Positions 1-8,920 of a DNA stretch of 54,894 nucleotides are shown one piece after another; within the stretch, counting starts at the first letter, position 1, and the number at the start of each line of letters is the position of its first letter. The stretch is taken from the NCBI RefSeq assembly GCF_016783915.1, contig NZ_JADHVT010000015.1, positions 1-54,894 on the forward strand. The letters are read 5' to 3'. This stretch comes from Acidovorax sp. Its GTDB lineage: Bacteria > Pseudomonadota > Gammaproteobacteria > Burkholderiales > Burkholderiaceae_C. Below the pieces are notes generated by a model that did not search any database, was not told where the DNA came from, and saw only the letters and a list, made by a program, of their open reading frames with translations. The position numbers and the translations under genes were made by a program.

Positions 1-356
1 CTGTTGACCGTCACACCCCGAATGTCCTCGATATCCCCCCGCGTGACCGGTTGCCGGTAGGCAATGATGGCCAGGGTTTCCATGGTGGCCCGGGTGTAGC
101 GTGGCGGCTTTTCGGGGTGCAGACGGTCCAGGTATTCACGCATTTCGGGACGGCTCTGAAAGCGCCAACCCGTCGCTACCTGCACCAGTTCTACCCCGCG
201 CTGCGCCCAATCAAGCTGAAGCTCCTGTAACAATACCTTGAGGGTATCGGACCCCAGCGCATCATTGAACAACACCCGCAGCTCGCGAACAGGCACAGGC
301 TGCTGCGCACAGATCAACGCAGTTTCGAGGACCCTTTTGGCATCCACCGTGTTCAT
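1..356 (-). CDS. scpB: Segregation and condensation protein B (5' part only)
   Basis: The minus-strand frame opens at an ATG at 356 and runs off the window start, giving the first ~118 residues. They start [20 protein letters not shown] and contain [17 protein letters not shown] followed by [11 protein letters not shown], which is the winged-helix core of ScpB. ScpB partners ScpA and the Smc ATPase in the condensin-like complex that compacts and segregates the chromosome. It is the last gene seen of the surE-pcm-nlpD-rluD series, 147 bases beyond the rluD stop, so it may be read through or have its own promoter. The C-terminus is outside the window. Confidence 0.9.
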   Translation of the reverse strand, partial: MNTVDAKRVLETALICAQQPVPVRELRVLFNDALGSDTLKVLLQELQLDWAQRGVELVQVATGWRFQSRPEMREYLDRLHPEKPPRYTRATMETLAIIAYRQPVTRGDIEDIRGVTVN

Positions 357-503
357 GGTTCAGCGATTCCTGGAAAAGTGCCACGCGTTGCAACGGGTGT
401 CACATCAACAGCAGGGGCAATCATTGGTGCGCCGCGCAATGACGCTGGCGCATTGGTAGGGCCCGGCGGGATTCCGGCTGCGGGCTAGGGCCGGCGAGGC
501 CGG

Positions 504-1547
504 TCAGGGCGCATTGTAGCCCAGGCTCCATTCAGACAGCGCCTGGCGCATATCGTCCGGCACAGGGGCACGGAACTCCAATGCCTCACCTGTCACGGGA
601 TGCGCAAAAGCCAACCGGTAGGCATGAAGGCCCTGACGTTGCAAGGCCCCAACCGGCGCACCACCGTAGAGGGCATCGCCCACCAAAGGGTGGCGCAGAG
701 ACGCCATGTGCACGCGGATCTGGTGCGTGCGCCCGGTGTGCAGGGTGCACTGCACCCAGCACCCGTGGTCGGCCCCCTCTAGAAACAGGAAATCGGTACG
801 GGCTGTTTTGCCGGGATGCAGAGCCAAGTCCACCACCGCCATGCGCAGACGATTGCGAGGGTCTCGCCCGATGGGGGCATCCACCGAGCGGGTCGGGGCG
901 CCCGTCCAGGCCCCATGCGCCATCGCCACGTACTGGCGCCTGACCTTGCGCTCGGCAATCAACGCCACCAGGGCGTCCATGGCCGCACGGTCCCGGGCGA
1001 CCACCATGAGGCCGCTGGTGTCCTTGTCCAGACGGTGAACGATGCCTGCGCGTGGCACCAGCAGTGCTTTTTCGTCGCGCGCCAACAGACCGTTGAGAAG
1101 GGTCCCGCTCCAATTTCCAGGCGCGGGGTGCACCACCAGGCCTGCGGGCTTGTTCACCACCAGCAGGTGTGCATCTTCGTACACCACATCGATGGCCATG
1201 GGCTCGGGCCGGAAAGCCTGGCTTTGCAGCGTAGGCCGCATTTCCAGCACCACTTGGTCGCCAGCCTTGACCCGCGTGGCCGCCTTGAGAACAGGCTTGC
1301 CATTGAGGCTGACCAGCCCCTGGGCCAGCAACTGCTGCAGATAGCTGCGCGAGAACTCGGGAACCAGATCCACCAGCGCACGGTCCAGCCGCTCGCCGTG
1401 TTGGCCTGACCCTATCTGCAGGGAGCGCAACTCGCTGTCCGCGTCGGCCAGTGCTTCCGATTCATCGGCCAGCAGGAGAGATTCGCCCTCCCGCGCCGCA
1501 GCCGTTTCGTGTGCTTCGGGAGCACCGCCCGGCGAGTGATCCGCCAT
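504..1547 (-). CDS. rluD: 23S rRNA pseudouridine synthase RluD
   Basis: This 347-residue protein has an N-terminal S4 RNA-binding domain (about residues 45-110, with SRSYLQQLLAQGLVSLNGKP) and an RluA-type catalytic domain. The family signature HRLDKDTSGLMVVARD carries the catalytic Asp. RluD makes pseudouridines 1911, 1915 and 1917 in helix 69 of 23S rRNA. A TTG at 1556 would overlap the nlpD stop, but the ATG at 1547 is preferred. The first ~40 residues are acidic and low in complexity, ahead of the S4 domain. Translation is probably coupled to nlpD. RluA/RluC paralogues share the fold, but the S4 domain and length favour RluD. Confidence 0.9.
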   Translation of the reverse strand: MADHSPGGAPEAHETAAAREGESLLLADESEALADADSELRSLQIGSGQHGERLDRALVDLVPEFSRSYLQQLLAQGLVSLNGKPVLKAATRVKAGDQVVLEMRPTLQSQAFRPEPMAIDVVYEDAHLLVVNKPAGLVVHPAPGNWSGTLLNGLLARDEKALLVPRAGIVHRLDKDTSGLMVVARDRAAMDALVALIAERKVRRQYVAMAHGAWTGAPTRSVDAPIGRDPRNRLRMAVVDLALHPGKTARTDFLFLEGADHGCWVQCTLHTGRTHQIRVHMASLRHPLVGDALYGGAPVGALQRQGLHAYRLAFAHPVTGEALEFRAPVPDDMRQALSEWSLGYNAP

Positions 1548-1552
1548 CGGAC

Positions 1553-2482
1553 TCAACGGGACGGCAGATAGCGTGTGGGATCGACCGGCTTGCCCTGCCG
1601 GCGGATTTCAAAGTGCAGCTTGACACGGTCGGCGTCGGTATTGCCCATTTCGGCAATCTTCTGGCCCTTGCGCACCGCCTGGTCTTCCTTGACCAGCAGG
1701 GTCTGGTTGTGTGCGTAAGCGGTGAGGAACGTGTTGTTGTGCTTGAGGATGACCAGGTTGCCATAGCCGCGCAAACCCGCCCCGGCATAGACCACGCGAC
1801 CGTCGGCCGCCGCCAGCACCGGGTCTCCCGCCTTGCCGGCAATGTCGAAGCCCTTGTTGCGCGCCTCGTCAAACCCGGCAATCAGTGAACCCGATGCAGG
1901 CCAGATGAAAGCCAATTCGTCCTCGCCCGCAGGCGCTGCTGCAGGTGCCGGTGTGGCTGGCGCCACCGCCACCACCGTGCCCGACGCAGCAGAGGCTGCG
2001 GGCTTGGCACCACTGGCTGCCGATGCAGGAGCCGCAGCAGGGGCGCTAGCGGGAGCGACGGAGGAGGACGTGACCGGGCGTGTCACCACGCCATTGTCGG
2101 CAGACGCCACAGCGGCCGGGGCAGCGGAAGGCGGCAACACGCGCAGCACCTGACCAACTTCGATCAGGTTGGCGTTTTCCAGATTGTTCCAGCGGGCAAT
2201 GTCTTTCCAGCTCTGCCCAGACTCCAGGCCGATGCGAATCAGGGTATCCCCAGGCTTGACCGTGTAGTAACCCGGCTTGCCGGCGTTTTCTGCACCCGGC
2301 AGAGGCTTGATGGGCGTGCCCACCACCAAGCCCGGCTGTGCGGCGGGCGCAGGAGCCGAGGCCGACGAAGATGTGCCCCGATCTTCCACAGGAGCCTTGT
2401 TCATGCGGGTGCCACAGCCGGAGAGCACCAGCCCCGCCATTGCCACGGTAAAACCCACCACCAGACCACGCGATACGAACAT
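1553..2482 (-). CDS. nlpD: NlpD-like murein hydrolase activator lipoprotein (LysM + degenerate LytM)
   Basis: The protein is about 309 residues. A lipoprotein signal ends at LVLSGC. A LysM domain follows (YYTVKPGDTLIRIG), then a long Ala/Pro/Ser-rich linker (about residues 120-190) and a C-terminal M23/LytM domain. The zinc ligands are degenerate: NKGFDIAG has Asn where active enzymes have His, and VKLHFEI lacks the first His of HxH. This matches E. coli NlpD, which activates the amidase AmiC at the division septum and does not cut murein itself. The ATG at 2482 is chosen because AAAGGGA lies upstream; a TTG at 2488 is less likely. Placement next to pcm and surE matches the gammaproteobacterial order, though there rpoS usually follows. 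Confidence 0.88.
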   Translation of the reverse strand: MFVSRGLVVGFTVAMAGLVLSGCGTRMNKAPVEDRGTSSSASAPAPAAQPGLVVGTPIKPLPGAENAGKPGYYTVKPGDTLIRIGLESGQSWKDIARWNNLENANLIEVGQVLRVLPPSAAPAAVASADNGVVTRPVTSSSVAPASAPAAAPASAASGAKPAASAASGTVVAVAPATPAPAAAPAGEDELAFIWPASGSLIAGFDEARNKGFDIAGKAGDPVLAAADGRVVYAGAGLRGYGNLVILKHNNTFLTAYAHNQTLLVKEDQAVRKGQKIAEMGNTDADRVKLHFEIRRQGKPVDPTRYLPSR

Positions 2483-2494
2483 AAGCAATTCCCT

Positions 2495-3277
2495 TTACGC
2501 AATCCCCGATTTTAGGGGGACAAAATGCACGGGTTCGAGCACGTTTTGTTTCAATCCGTGCGGGGTTTTGTCGATCACCAGCAACATTTGCTGCCCGCCC
2601 GACAGTGCCATGGGCGCCACCAGACGCCCCCCCACGGCCAATTGATCACACCAGGCCAGGGGCACGGCGTCTCCCCCGGCTGCGGCAATGATGGCCGCGT
2701 ACGGAGCACCTTTGGCATAGCCAAGCATGCCGTCGCCAAACAGCAGGTGTACGTTGGCCAAGCGAAACGGCCGCAGGTTGTCACGCGCTTTGTCGTGCAG
2801 CCCACGCAGACGCTCCAGGGTGTACACCTCGCGGGCCAGCAGGCTCAGCACTGCGGCCTGGTAGCCGCAGCCCGTGCCGATTTCCAGCACACGGCCCAGC
2901 CCGCCATGGCGCGCGCTCTCGGCTCCCAGCAGCAGTTCACACATGCGAGCCACCACGCTGGGCTTGGAGATGGTCTGGCCCAGCCCTATCGGCAGGCTGG
3001 TGTCTTCGTAGGCCTGATTGACCAGCGCACTGTCCACAAACCGGTGGCGCTCCACGGCGCCCATCGCCTGCAGCACGGGGGCCGATGTGATGCCGCCCGC
3101 CGCCAGCTTTTGCACCATGCGCGCTCGGACAGCCGACGAATCCAGCCCCACTCCGGCGGGCGCGGCAGCCACGGCCGGCTTGCGCTGTGCGGCGGACGCC
3201 GGTGGTACCACCGGCTTGCCCATGGCGGCGTTGCCGGAAACCGGCAGCTTGGCCGGAAACCCCGGGCGGCGCTGCAT
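2495..3277 (-). CDS. pcm: Protein-L-isoaspartate O-methyltransferase
   Basis: The SAM-binding motif I EIGTGCGYQAAVL is clear, followed by EVYTLERL and LLFGDG motifs typical of PCMT. The enzyme methylates isoaspartyl residues in aged proteins with S-adenosylmethionine, starting their repair. The ATG at 3277 shares its A with the surE TGA stop (TGATG), so translation is coupled; this start gives 260 residues. An extra Pro/Ala-rich stretch of roughly 45 residues precedes the fold compared with E. coli Pcm (208 residues), so the ATG at residue 19 (MGKPVV) is an alternative. The surE-pcm pairing is widely conserved. Confidence 0.9.
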   Translation of the reverse strand: MQRRPGFPAKLPVSGNAAMGKPVVPPASAAQRKPAVAAAPAGVGLDSSAVRARMVQKLAAGGITSAPVLQAMGAVERHRFVDSALVNQAYEDTSLPIGLGQTISKPSVVARMCELLLGAESARHGGLGRVLEIGTGCGYQAAVLSLLAREVYTLERLRGLHDKARDNLRPFRLANVHLLFGDGMLGYAKGAPYAAIIAAAGGDAVPLAWCDQLAVGGRLVAPMALSGGQQMLLVIDKTPHGLKQNVLEPVHFVPLKSGIA

Positions 3278-4065
3278 CACGCGCCGGGGGCGGCAGCCGC
3301 CACCGCTGCCAACCGGGCTGCGGTCTGCGCCCAGTAGCCGAGGTTGTCGTGATCGGTCAGATCCACCTTCAGGGGCGTGATGGACACATGGCCCTGCGCG
3401 GTGGCATGAAAGTCCGTGCCCTCGGCATCGTCCTTGGCGGCACCGGCGCCGCCGATCCAGTACATGGCTTCGCCACGGGGGCTTTCCTGCACGATGACAC
3501 GTTCTGCTGCATGGCGGCGCCCCAGGCGGCACAGCTTGGCGGGGCGCAAGGCCTCCAGCGGCATGTTGGGGATGTTCACGTTGAGCAGCCAGGGGGTTTC
3601 ATTGACCAGTTGCTGCGCACGCATCTGCGCCACCAGTTCCCGCGCCTTGGCTGCGGCGGCTTCCAGCTCGGCCCAGCCTTTGTCTACTTGCGAAAAAGCG
3701 ATGGCGGGGATGCCAAAGAGATACCCCTCCATCGCCGCACCCACCGTGCCCGAATAGATGGTGTCGTCGCCCATGTTGGCGCCATTGTTGATGCCTGACA
3801 CCACCAGATCGGGCCGGTAGCCCAGCAAACCGGTGAGCGCGATGTGCACGCAGTCTGCCGGGGTACCGTTCACGTATCGAAAGCCGTTGGCAGCCTTGTG
3901 TACATACAGCGGTGAATGCAGTGTCAGCGCATTGGACTTGGCACTGTTGTTGTGCTCGGGCGCCACGACCTCCACCTCGACGCCTTCGAGGGTCTTGAGC
4001 GCATCATGCAGCGCCACGATGCCGGGGGCCTGGAAGCCGTCGTCATTGGAAATCAGGATCTTCAT
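3277..4065 (-). CDS. surE: 5'/3'-nucleotidase SurE
   Basis: This 262-residue protein begins [16 protein letters not shown], whose paired Asp residues bind the catalytic metal, and carries [23 protein letters not shown], the SurE signature. SurE dephosphorylates nucleoside monophosphates and short polyphosphates in the cytoplasm. The open frame extends upstream, but the ATG at 4065 fits the family N-terminus exactly. It is the first gene of the minus-strand operon, and the 169 bases to the divergent gene at 4235 should hold the promoter. It overlaps pcm by one base. Confidence 0.94.
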   Translation of the reverse strand: MKILISNDDGFQAPGIVALHDALKTLEGVEVEVVAPEHNNSAKSNALTLHSPLYVHKAANGFRYVNGTPADCVHIALTGLLGYRPDLVVSGINNGANMGDDTIYSGTVGAAMEGYLFGIPAIAFSQVDKGWAELEAAAAKARELVAQMRAQQLVNETPWLLNVNIPNMPLEALRPAKLCRLGRRHAAERVIVQESPRGEAMYWIGGAGAAKDDAEGTDFHATAQGHVSITPLKVDLTDHDNLGYWAQTAARLAAVAAAAPGA

Positions 4066-4234
4066 GGTCTGGGTAGAGGTTGCAACGGATTGTAGGTGGG
4101 CGGGCAGTCGCTGCACCGTCGGGTGCCGGGGGCGCCTCCGTCGTGGCCCGTCGCTCGTGGGACATCTGGCACGCCAGCGCCCCACCTATCATGCGGGCCA
4201 TCATTGACAAGACCGACCGACAGGAGACTTTCCC

Positions 4235-5209
4235 ATGCATGCCTGGCTTTGCACAAACCCCACCGGCGTCGAGGCGCTCACCTGGACGGAGCTGCCCACC
4301 CCCACCCCCAACGCGGGCGAGGTGCTCATCGAGATCAAGGCCGCCAGCCTGAATTTCCCCGACCTGCTCATCGTGCAGAACAAGTACCAGATGAAGCCGC
4401 CACTGCCCTTTGTCCCCGGCTCGGAATACGCTGGCGTGGTAGCTGCCGTGGGCGAAGGCGTCACCCACCTGAAGGTCGGCCAGAACGTGGCCTGCCTGTC
4501 GGGCACGGGTGGCTTTGGCACCCACACCCTTGCACCCGCAGCCCTGTGCATGCCGCTGCCTGATGGGTTTTCGCATGTCGATGCGGCCGCTTTCATCATG
4601 ATCTACGCCACGTCGCACCACGCGCTGGTGGACCGCGCCCAGCTCAAGGCGGGCGAAACCGTGCTGGTGCTGGGCGCTGCCGGGGGCGTGGGCACGGCCG
4701 CCATCCAGATCGCCAAGGCCATGGGCGCACGTGTGATTGCAGCGGCATCCAGCGACGAAAAATGCGCACTGTGCACCTCCATCGGCGCCGACGCGACCAT
4801 CAACTACAGCAAGGACAACTTGCGTGAGGCCATCAAGACCCTCACGGATGGCAAGGGCCCGGACGTGATCTACGACCCGGTGGGCGGCGACTTTGCCGAA
4901 CCCGCGTTCCGTTCCATCGCCTGGCGCGGCCGCTACCTGGTGGTCGGTTTTGCCTCCGGTCCCATCCCGGCACTGCCTTTCAACCTGGCATTGCTCAAGG
5001 GTGCGTCCATCGTGGGTGTGTTCTGGGGTGACTTTGCCAAGCGCGAGCCGAAGGCCAACGCCGCCATGATGGGCGAGCTGGCGCAGTGGTATGCCCAGGG
5101 AAAGATCAAGCCCGTGATCGACCGCACCATGCCCATGGCCGAGCTGCCCGCTGCCTACGCCCACATGGGCTCGCGCGGGGTGATGGGCAAACTGGTCATG
5201 GTGAACTGA
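4235..5209 (+). CDS. NADPH:quinone oxidoreductase family protein (MDR superfamily)
   Basis: This 324-residue protein has an N-terminal GroES-like domain (FVPGSEYAGVVAAVGEGV) and a Rossmann nucleotide-binding domain with VLGAAGGVGTAAIQIAKAMGA. It lacks the structural and catalytic zinc ligands of alcohol dehydrogenases, which points to the quinone oxidoreductase branch. Such enzymes reduce quinones or conjugated enones with NADPH, but the substrate cannot be read from sequence. A GACAGGAG-like ribosome-binding site lies before the ATG. It is a lone gene, divergent from surE. Confidence 0.85.
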   Translation: MHAWLCTNPTGVEALTWTELPTPTPNAGEVLIEIKAASLNFPDLLIVQNKYQMKPPLPFVPGSEYAGVVAAVGEGVTHLKVGQNVACLSGTGGFGTHTLAPAALCMPLPDGFSHVDAAAFIMIYATSHHALVDRAQLKAGETVLVLGAAGGVGTAAIQIAKAMGARVIAAASSDEKCALCTSIGADATINYSKDNLREAIKTLTDGKGPDVIYDPVGGDFAEPAFRSIAWRGRYLVVGFASGPIPALPFNLALLKGASIVGVFWGDFAKREPKANAAMMGELAQWYAQGKIKPVIDRTMPMAELPAAYAHMGSRGVMGKLVMVN

Positions 5210-5368
5210 AGGCCAGCCGCGCCCCTTTGGAACGTGTGGACAGATCTCGCAAGGGGTCCTCCCCATGTTCTTGGCTGGCATACCCGTGTGGCCCGGTGTG
5301 CCAGCACGCACAGCGCCTCGCCTGTGTCACACTTGTGCATTCCAGCATCCTGACACTGGTGCCCGCCC

Positions 5369-6904
5369 ATGGCCGACCGACCACCTTCCGAGATCGCGCG
5401 CGAGACGCTCAAACAACTGGCCGCACGCCGACTGGCCCCCACGCCAGACAACTACCTCGCGATCTACGATGAAATAGCGGGCAGCCGCAGCCCGCAGCCT
5501 TTCCCTGAGGGGCCACTGAGTAGCATCCAGCGCGTGCTGCCCGGCCAGACACCCGCACAAAAGCGCCTGCTGGGCCAGTTTGAACGCGCCATCATCACCA
5601 AGGACTGGACGTCGCTGCAAAGCGTGATGGTGGGTTACGCCAACCTGGGGTTGCATCCGGCCACTGCCTCCAAGCCCATCGAGGTGGCCGATGCGCCCAC
5701 CGCGCTGGGCGAACTGCACGCCGAGTTTGCCGAGGCACTGGCCCGCCTCATCGACAACACCCTGCCCGCGCTGGGCGACGACGACCCTCGCGTCATCGAC
5801 ATGGCGCAGCAGCTCGTCACCTTCCTGCGCGAGCCCGCCCCCCTGGTGACCACCGCGCAGCTCATGCTCGGCAACTTCAGCTATCGCCTGTCGTTTGCCA
5901 CCGAAGAACAAGCCTCCATCCGCGCGAGCCTGCTGGAGCTGCTGCACATGATCTTCGAGAACATCGCCGTGCTCAGCGTGGACGACCGCTGGCTTCAGGG
6001 CCAAGCCGAGGCGCTGATGAGTGCCTCGACCCCGCCCCTGACGCTGCGGCGACTGGACGATGTGCAGCGCCGGCTCAAGGACGTGATCTTCAAGCAGACC
6101 GAAGCCAAGGCGCGGTCGCTCGAGGCGCAGGAGCAGATGAAAGAGATGCTGGCCACGTTCGTCGAGCGGCTGGCACGCATCACCGCATCCAGCACCAGCT
6201 ACCAGGGCACCATGGAGCGCTGCGCCGACCTGATCGGCAAGGCCAGCACCCTGCAGGAGATTGCCCCCGTGCTGCAGGAGGTGATGAGCGCCACCCGCGC
6301 CATGGCGCTCGACAGCCGCGTGACCCACGATGAGCTGCAGGACCTGCGCGAGCGCACAGAAGCCAAGCGTGCCGAGGTCGCCAAGCTGCAAGAAGAGTTG
6401 GACCGCGCCAGCGCCCAGGCGCGACACGACCCGCTGACCGGCAGCCTCAACCGCAAGGGCCTGGACGAGGCCGTGGAACGCGAGATCGCCCGCGCCCGCC
6501 GCCTGGGCTCGTCGCTGTGCCTGGCACTGCTGGACGTGGACAACTTCAAGACCATCAACGACCGGCTGGGCCACGCGGGGGGCGACGCTGCCCTGGTGCA
6601 CCTGGCGCAGGTCACGCGCGAGGTCATGCGGCCGCAGGACTTGCTGGCACGGTACGGCGGCGAAGAGTTCGTCATCGTGCTGCCCGACACCACCGTCGAA
6701 GCCGGCGTGGCGGCCATGACCCGCTTGCAGCGCGAACTGACCACGCGCTTCTTCCTGCAAGGCACCGAAAAGGTGCTCATCACCTTCAGCGCGGGCGTGG
6801 CCCAGTTGGTCGAAAGCGAGAGCGCCACCGACGCCATCGTGCGGGCCGACCAGGCGATGTATCTGGCCAAGCGCTCGGGCAAGAACCGGGTGATGGCGGC
6901 GTGA
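5369..6904 (+). CDS. Cytoplasmic diguanylate cyclase with long N-terminal domain
   Basis: The 511-residue protein has no membrane segment. The C-terminal ~165 residues are a GGDEF domain with HDPLTGSLNRKGLDE and an active-site GGEEF at about residue 430. RPQD, five residues earlier, is the allosteric inhibitory (I) site. It should make cyclic di-GMP from two GTP. The N-terminal ~340 residues are helical and unassigned, starting near ETLKQLAARRLAPTPDNY, and a coiled coil of about residues 325-350 leads into GGDEF. I have seen this N-terminal motif in other Burkholderiales cyclases, but its ligand is unknown to me. It is monocistronic by spacing. Confidence 0.88.
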   Translation: MADRPPSEIARETLKQLAARRLAPTPDNYLAIYDEIAGSRSPQPFPEGPLSSIQRVLPGQTPAQKRLLGQFERAIITKDWTSLQSVMVGYANLGLHPATASKPIEVADAPTALGELHAEFAEALARLIDNTLPALGDDDPRVIDMAQQLVTFLREPAPLVTTAQLMLGNFSYRLSFATEEQASIRASLLELLHMIFENIAVLSVDDRWLQGQAEALMSASTPPLTLRRLDDVQRRLKDVIFKQTEAKARSLEAQEQMKEMLATFVERLARITASSTSYQGTMERCADLIGKASTLQEIAPVLQEVMSATRAMALDSRVTHDELQDLRERTEAKRAEVAKLQEELDRASAQARHDPLTGSLNRKGLDEAVEREIARARRLGSSLCLALLDVDNFKTINDRLGHAGGDAALVHLAQVTREVMRPQDLLARYGGEEFVIVLPDTTVEAGVAAMTRLQRELTTRFFLQGTEKVLITFSAGVAQLVESESATDAIVRADQAMYLAKRSGKNRVMAA

Positions 6905-7072
6905 GCAGGAACACCCCCCTGAGGCGCTGCGCGCCTTCCCCCCGCTCTCGCAGCGCTACGCGCTGCGGGCAGGAGGACGCCGCCAGCGCGGCGGGGCGGC
7001 CCTTGCGCGGCGGCCACTGGTCTGGGTTGCGTCAGTTTCTGAGCACGGCGCCCGACGCAAAGGGCAGCTGAA
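6905..7072. other. GC-rich intergenic stretch with tandem hairpins
   Basis: This gap holds short inverted repeats: CGCAGCG/CGCTGCG at 6949-6955 and 6961-6967, and CCGCC/GGCGG at 6980-6984 and 6990-6994. None is followed by a T-run, so they are not simple intrinsic terminators. The composition resembles a GC-rich intergenic repeat I associate with Comamonadaceae genomes, but I see no second full copy here. Confidence 0.4.
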
Positions 7073-8656
7073 TTGACATCCGAGCAAAGACGGCAGTTCC
7101 TGCGCAACGCAGCCCTGGCTGCCTCCGTCGCCACCCTCCCCCGCTGGGCCTGGAGCAATCCGCCCGCGCTGCAAAACAACCCCTTTGCCCTCGGCGTCGC
7201 CAGCGGCGACCCGGCGCCTGATGGCGTGGTGCTCTGGACGCGGCTCTTGCTGGTCGATCCAGCGCACATGCTGAGCACCCACACCGTGCGGTGGGAGGTG
7301 GCGCATGACGCTGGGTTTGCCCAGATCGTGCAAAAGGGCGAGGCCACTGCGCTGCCCGCGCTGGGCCACAGCGTGCATGTGGAGCTGCAAGGCCTGCAAC
7401 CCGCACGCTGGTACCACTACCGCTTCATGCTGGGCGACGCGGTGAGCGCCACGGGCCGCACGCGCACCGCGCCTGCGGCGGGCGACATGCCCGGGGCGCT
7501 GCGGGTGGCGTTTGCCTCGTGCCAGCGCTGGGAGCATGGGCACTACGCGGCCTGGCGCCATCTGGCCGCTGACCAGCCAGACCTGGTGCTGTTCCTGGGC
7601 GACTACATCTACGAATACGCCACACCCAAAACCACCACCGATCTGGCGCGCACCCACAGCCTGCGCCATGCCACCACGCTGGCCGACTACCGCGACCGCT
7701 ACGCCCTGCACAAAAGCGACCCCGCCCTGCAGCTGGCCCACGCCACCTGCCCGTGGGCCGTGACCTGGGACGACCACGAGGTGCAAAACGACTATGCCGC
7801 CGAGGCAAGCCGTGGCGAGGGCCCGGGCAGCGCCGCCTTTCTGGCCCAGCGCAGCGCGGCCTGGCAGGCGTTTTACGAGAACATGCCGCTGCGCACGACC
7901 AGCCTCCGGGGCCCCGCGTCCGCCGCCGGCTGGGACACGCTACAGATCTACCGCCGCCTGCGCTGGGGCCGACTGGCGCACATCCACCTGCTCGACAGCC
8001 GCCAGTACCGCAGCTGGCAGGCCTGCCGCACACCCGAGGCCAGCAGCGCACCCGCCGTGCGCCCCGCCGACTGCGCAGAGCTGGCCCAGCCACAGCGCAG
8101 CCTGCTGGGCAGCGCGCAAGAGCGCTGGCTGGACGCAGGCCTGGCCACCGATGCAGCCGGCGTCCACGCCACGCGCTGGAGCGTGATCGCACAGCAGACG
8201 CTGTTCTCGCCGCGCCACTACCCGTCTGGCACCGTGCCCACCGACGCCTGGGACGGCTACCCCGCCGCACGCCAGCGCCTGCTGCAATCTGTGGCCCGGC
8301 ACACGCCGCGCAACACCGTGCTGCTGGGCGGCGACATCCACCAGAACTACGTCTGCCGTGTGCACGCCGACGCCACGCGCGCCAACTCGGCCGTTGTGGC
8401 CAGCGAGTTCTGTGGCACGTCCATCAGTTCGCGGTCGGGCACCACGCAGGCCAAGGTGGACGCCATCGTCCGCCACAACCCGCATGTGCTGCTGGCACGC
8501 TGCGACCAGCGCGGCTACGGCCTGGCCGACATCACCCCCACGCGCTGGTCCACCACGCTGCGTGTGGTGGACGACCCGCTGCGCGCTGACAGCGGCGCCT
8601 CCACGCTCGCCCGGTTTGTGGTGGAAGACGGCCGCGCGGGGCCCCAGGCAGCCTGA
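7073..8656 (+). CDS. phoD: PhoD-like alkaline phosphatase/phosphodiesterase, Tat-exported
   Basis: The protein is 527 residues. The N-terminus EQRRQFLRNAALAAS is a twin-arginine signal, so it is exported folded to the periplasm. FALGVASGDPAPDGVVLWTRL marks the PhoD N-terminal domain; VAFASCQRWEHG, FLGDYIYEY and TWDDHEVQNDY are the metallophosphatase metal-ligand blocks, and LLGGDIHQNYVC ends the site. PhoD enzymes release phosphate from phosphodiesters using Fe3+/Ca2+. The start is TTG at 7073, with AGGG about 8 bases before it. No pho-box was recognised. Confidence 0.9.
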   Translation: MTSEQRRQFLRNAALAASVATLPRWAWSNPPALQNNPFALGVASGDPAPDGVVLWTRLLLVDPAHMLSTHTVRWEVAHDAGFAQIVQKGEATALPALGHSVHVELQGLQPARWYHYRFMLGDAVSATGRTRTAPAAGDMPGALRVAFASCQRWEHGHYAAWRHLAADQPDLVLFLGDYIYEYATPKTTTDLARTHSLRHATTLADYRDRYALHKSDPALQLAHATCPWAVTWDDHEVQNDYAAEASRGEGPGSAAFLAQRSAAWQAFYENMPLRTTSLRGPASAAGWDTLQIYRRLRWGRLAHIHLLDSRQYRSWQACRTPEASSAPAVRPADCAELAQPQRSLLGSAQERWLDAGLATDAAGVHATRWSVIAQQTLFSPRHYPSGTVPTDAWDGYPAARQRLLQSVARHTPRNTVLLGGDIHQNYVCRVHADATRANSAVVASEFCGTSISSRSGTTQAKVDAIVRHNPHVLLARCDQRGYGLADITPTRWSTTLRVVDDPLRADSGASTLARFVVEDGRAGPQAA

Positions 8657-8754
8657 GAGGGCGCGGCGCAAGCCTCCAGGCCCGGGAGCCCCTTGTCACT
8701 ACGCCGCACCAGGGCTCAGAGATGGCCGGAGAACAGCTGCTGACGGTCGGCAAC

Positions 8755-8810
8755 AACTATCTTTTTGATAGCTGCTCAGGCATATTGCACTAGCGCTACC
8801 GCCACAAAAC
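8755..8810 (+). repeat. Dispersed intergenic hairpin repeat, copy 1
   Basis: A stem CTAT/ATAG (8757-8760 and 8768-8771, 7-base loop) is followed about 20 bases later by a CACTAGCGC block. Positions 8768-8796 are identical over 29 bases to 29606-29634. It lies in the 264-base gap between phoD and ggt, where I see no gene. Confidence 0.8.
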
Positions 8811-8920
8811 ACCTTCAATCGCTGCGAAAACCCCTCCAGCAGCCCCTGGCACGCCCTCGCAGGCTGCAGTAAGGCCCCTTACCATGGCCGCTTCGCTGCT
8901 TGCACCCACAGGAGACCCGC

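Noticed and set aside
504-1556. Several long open frames on both strands over rluD
   Set aside because: They are shadows caused by high GC; only the rluD frame has conserved motifs and a normal start.
4043-5311. 422-residue minus-strand frame opposite the quinone oxidoreductase
   Set aside because: It is His/Gly/Arg-rich with no recognisable domain and lies antisense to a clear MDR enzyme.
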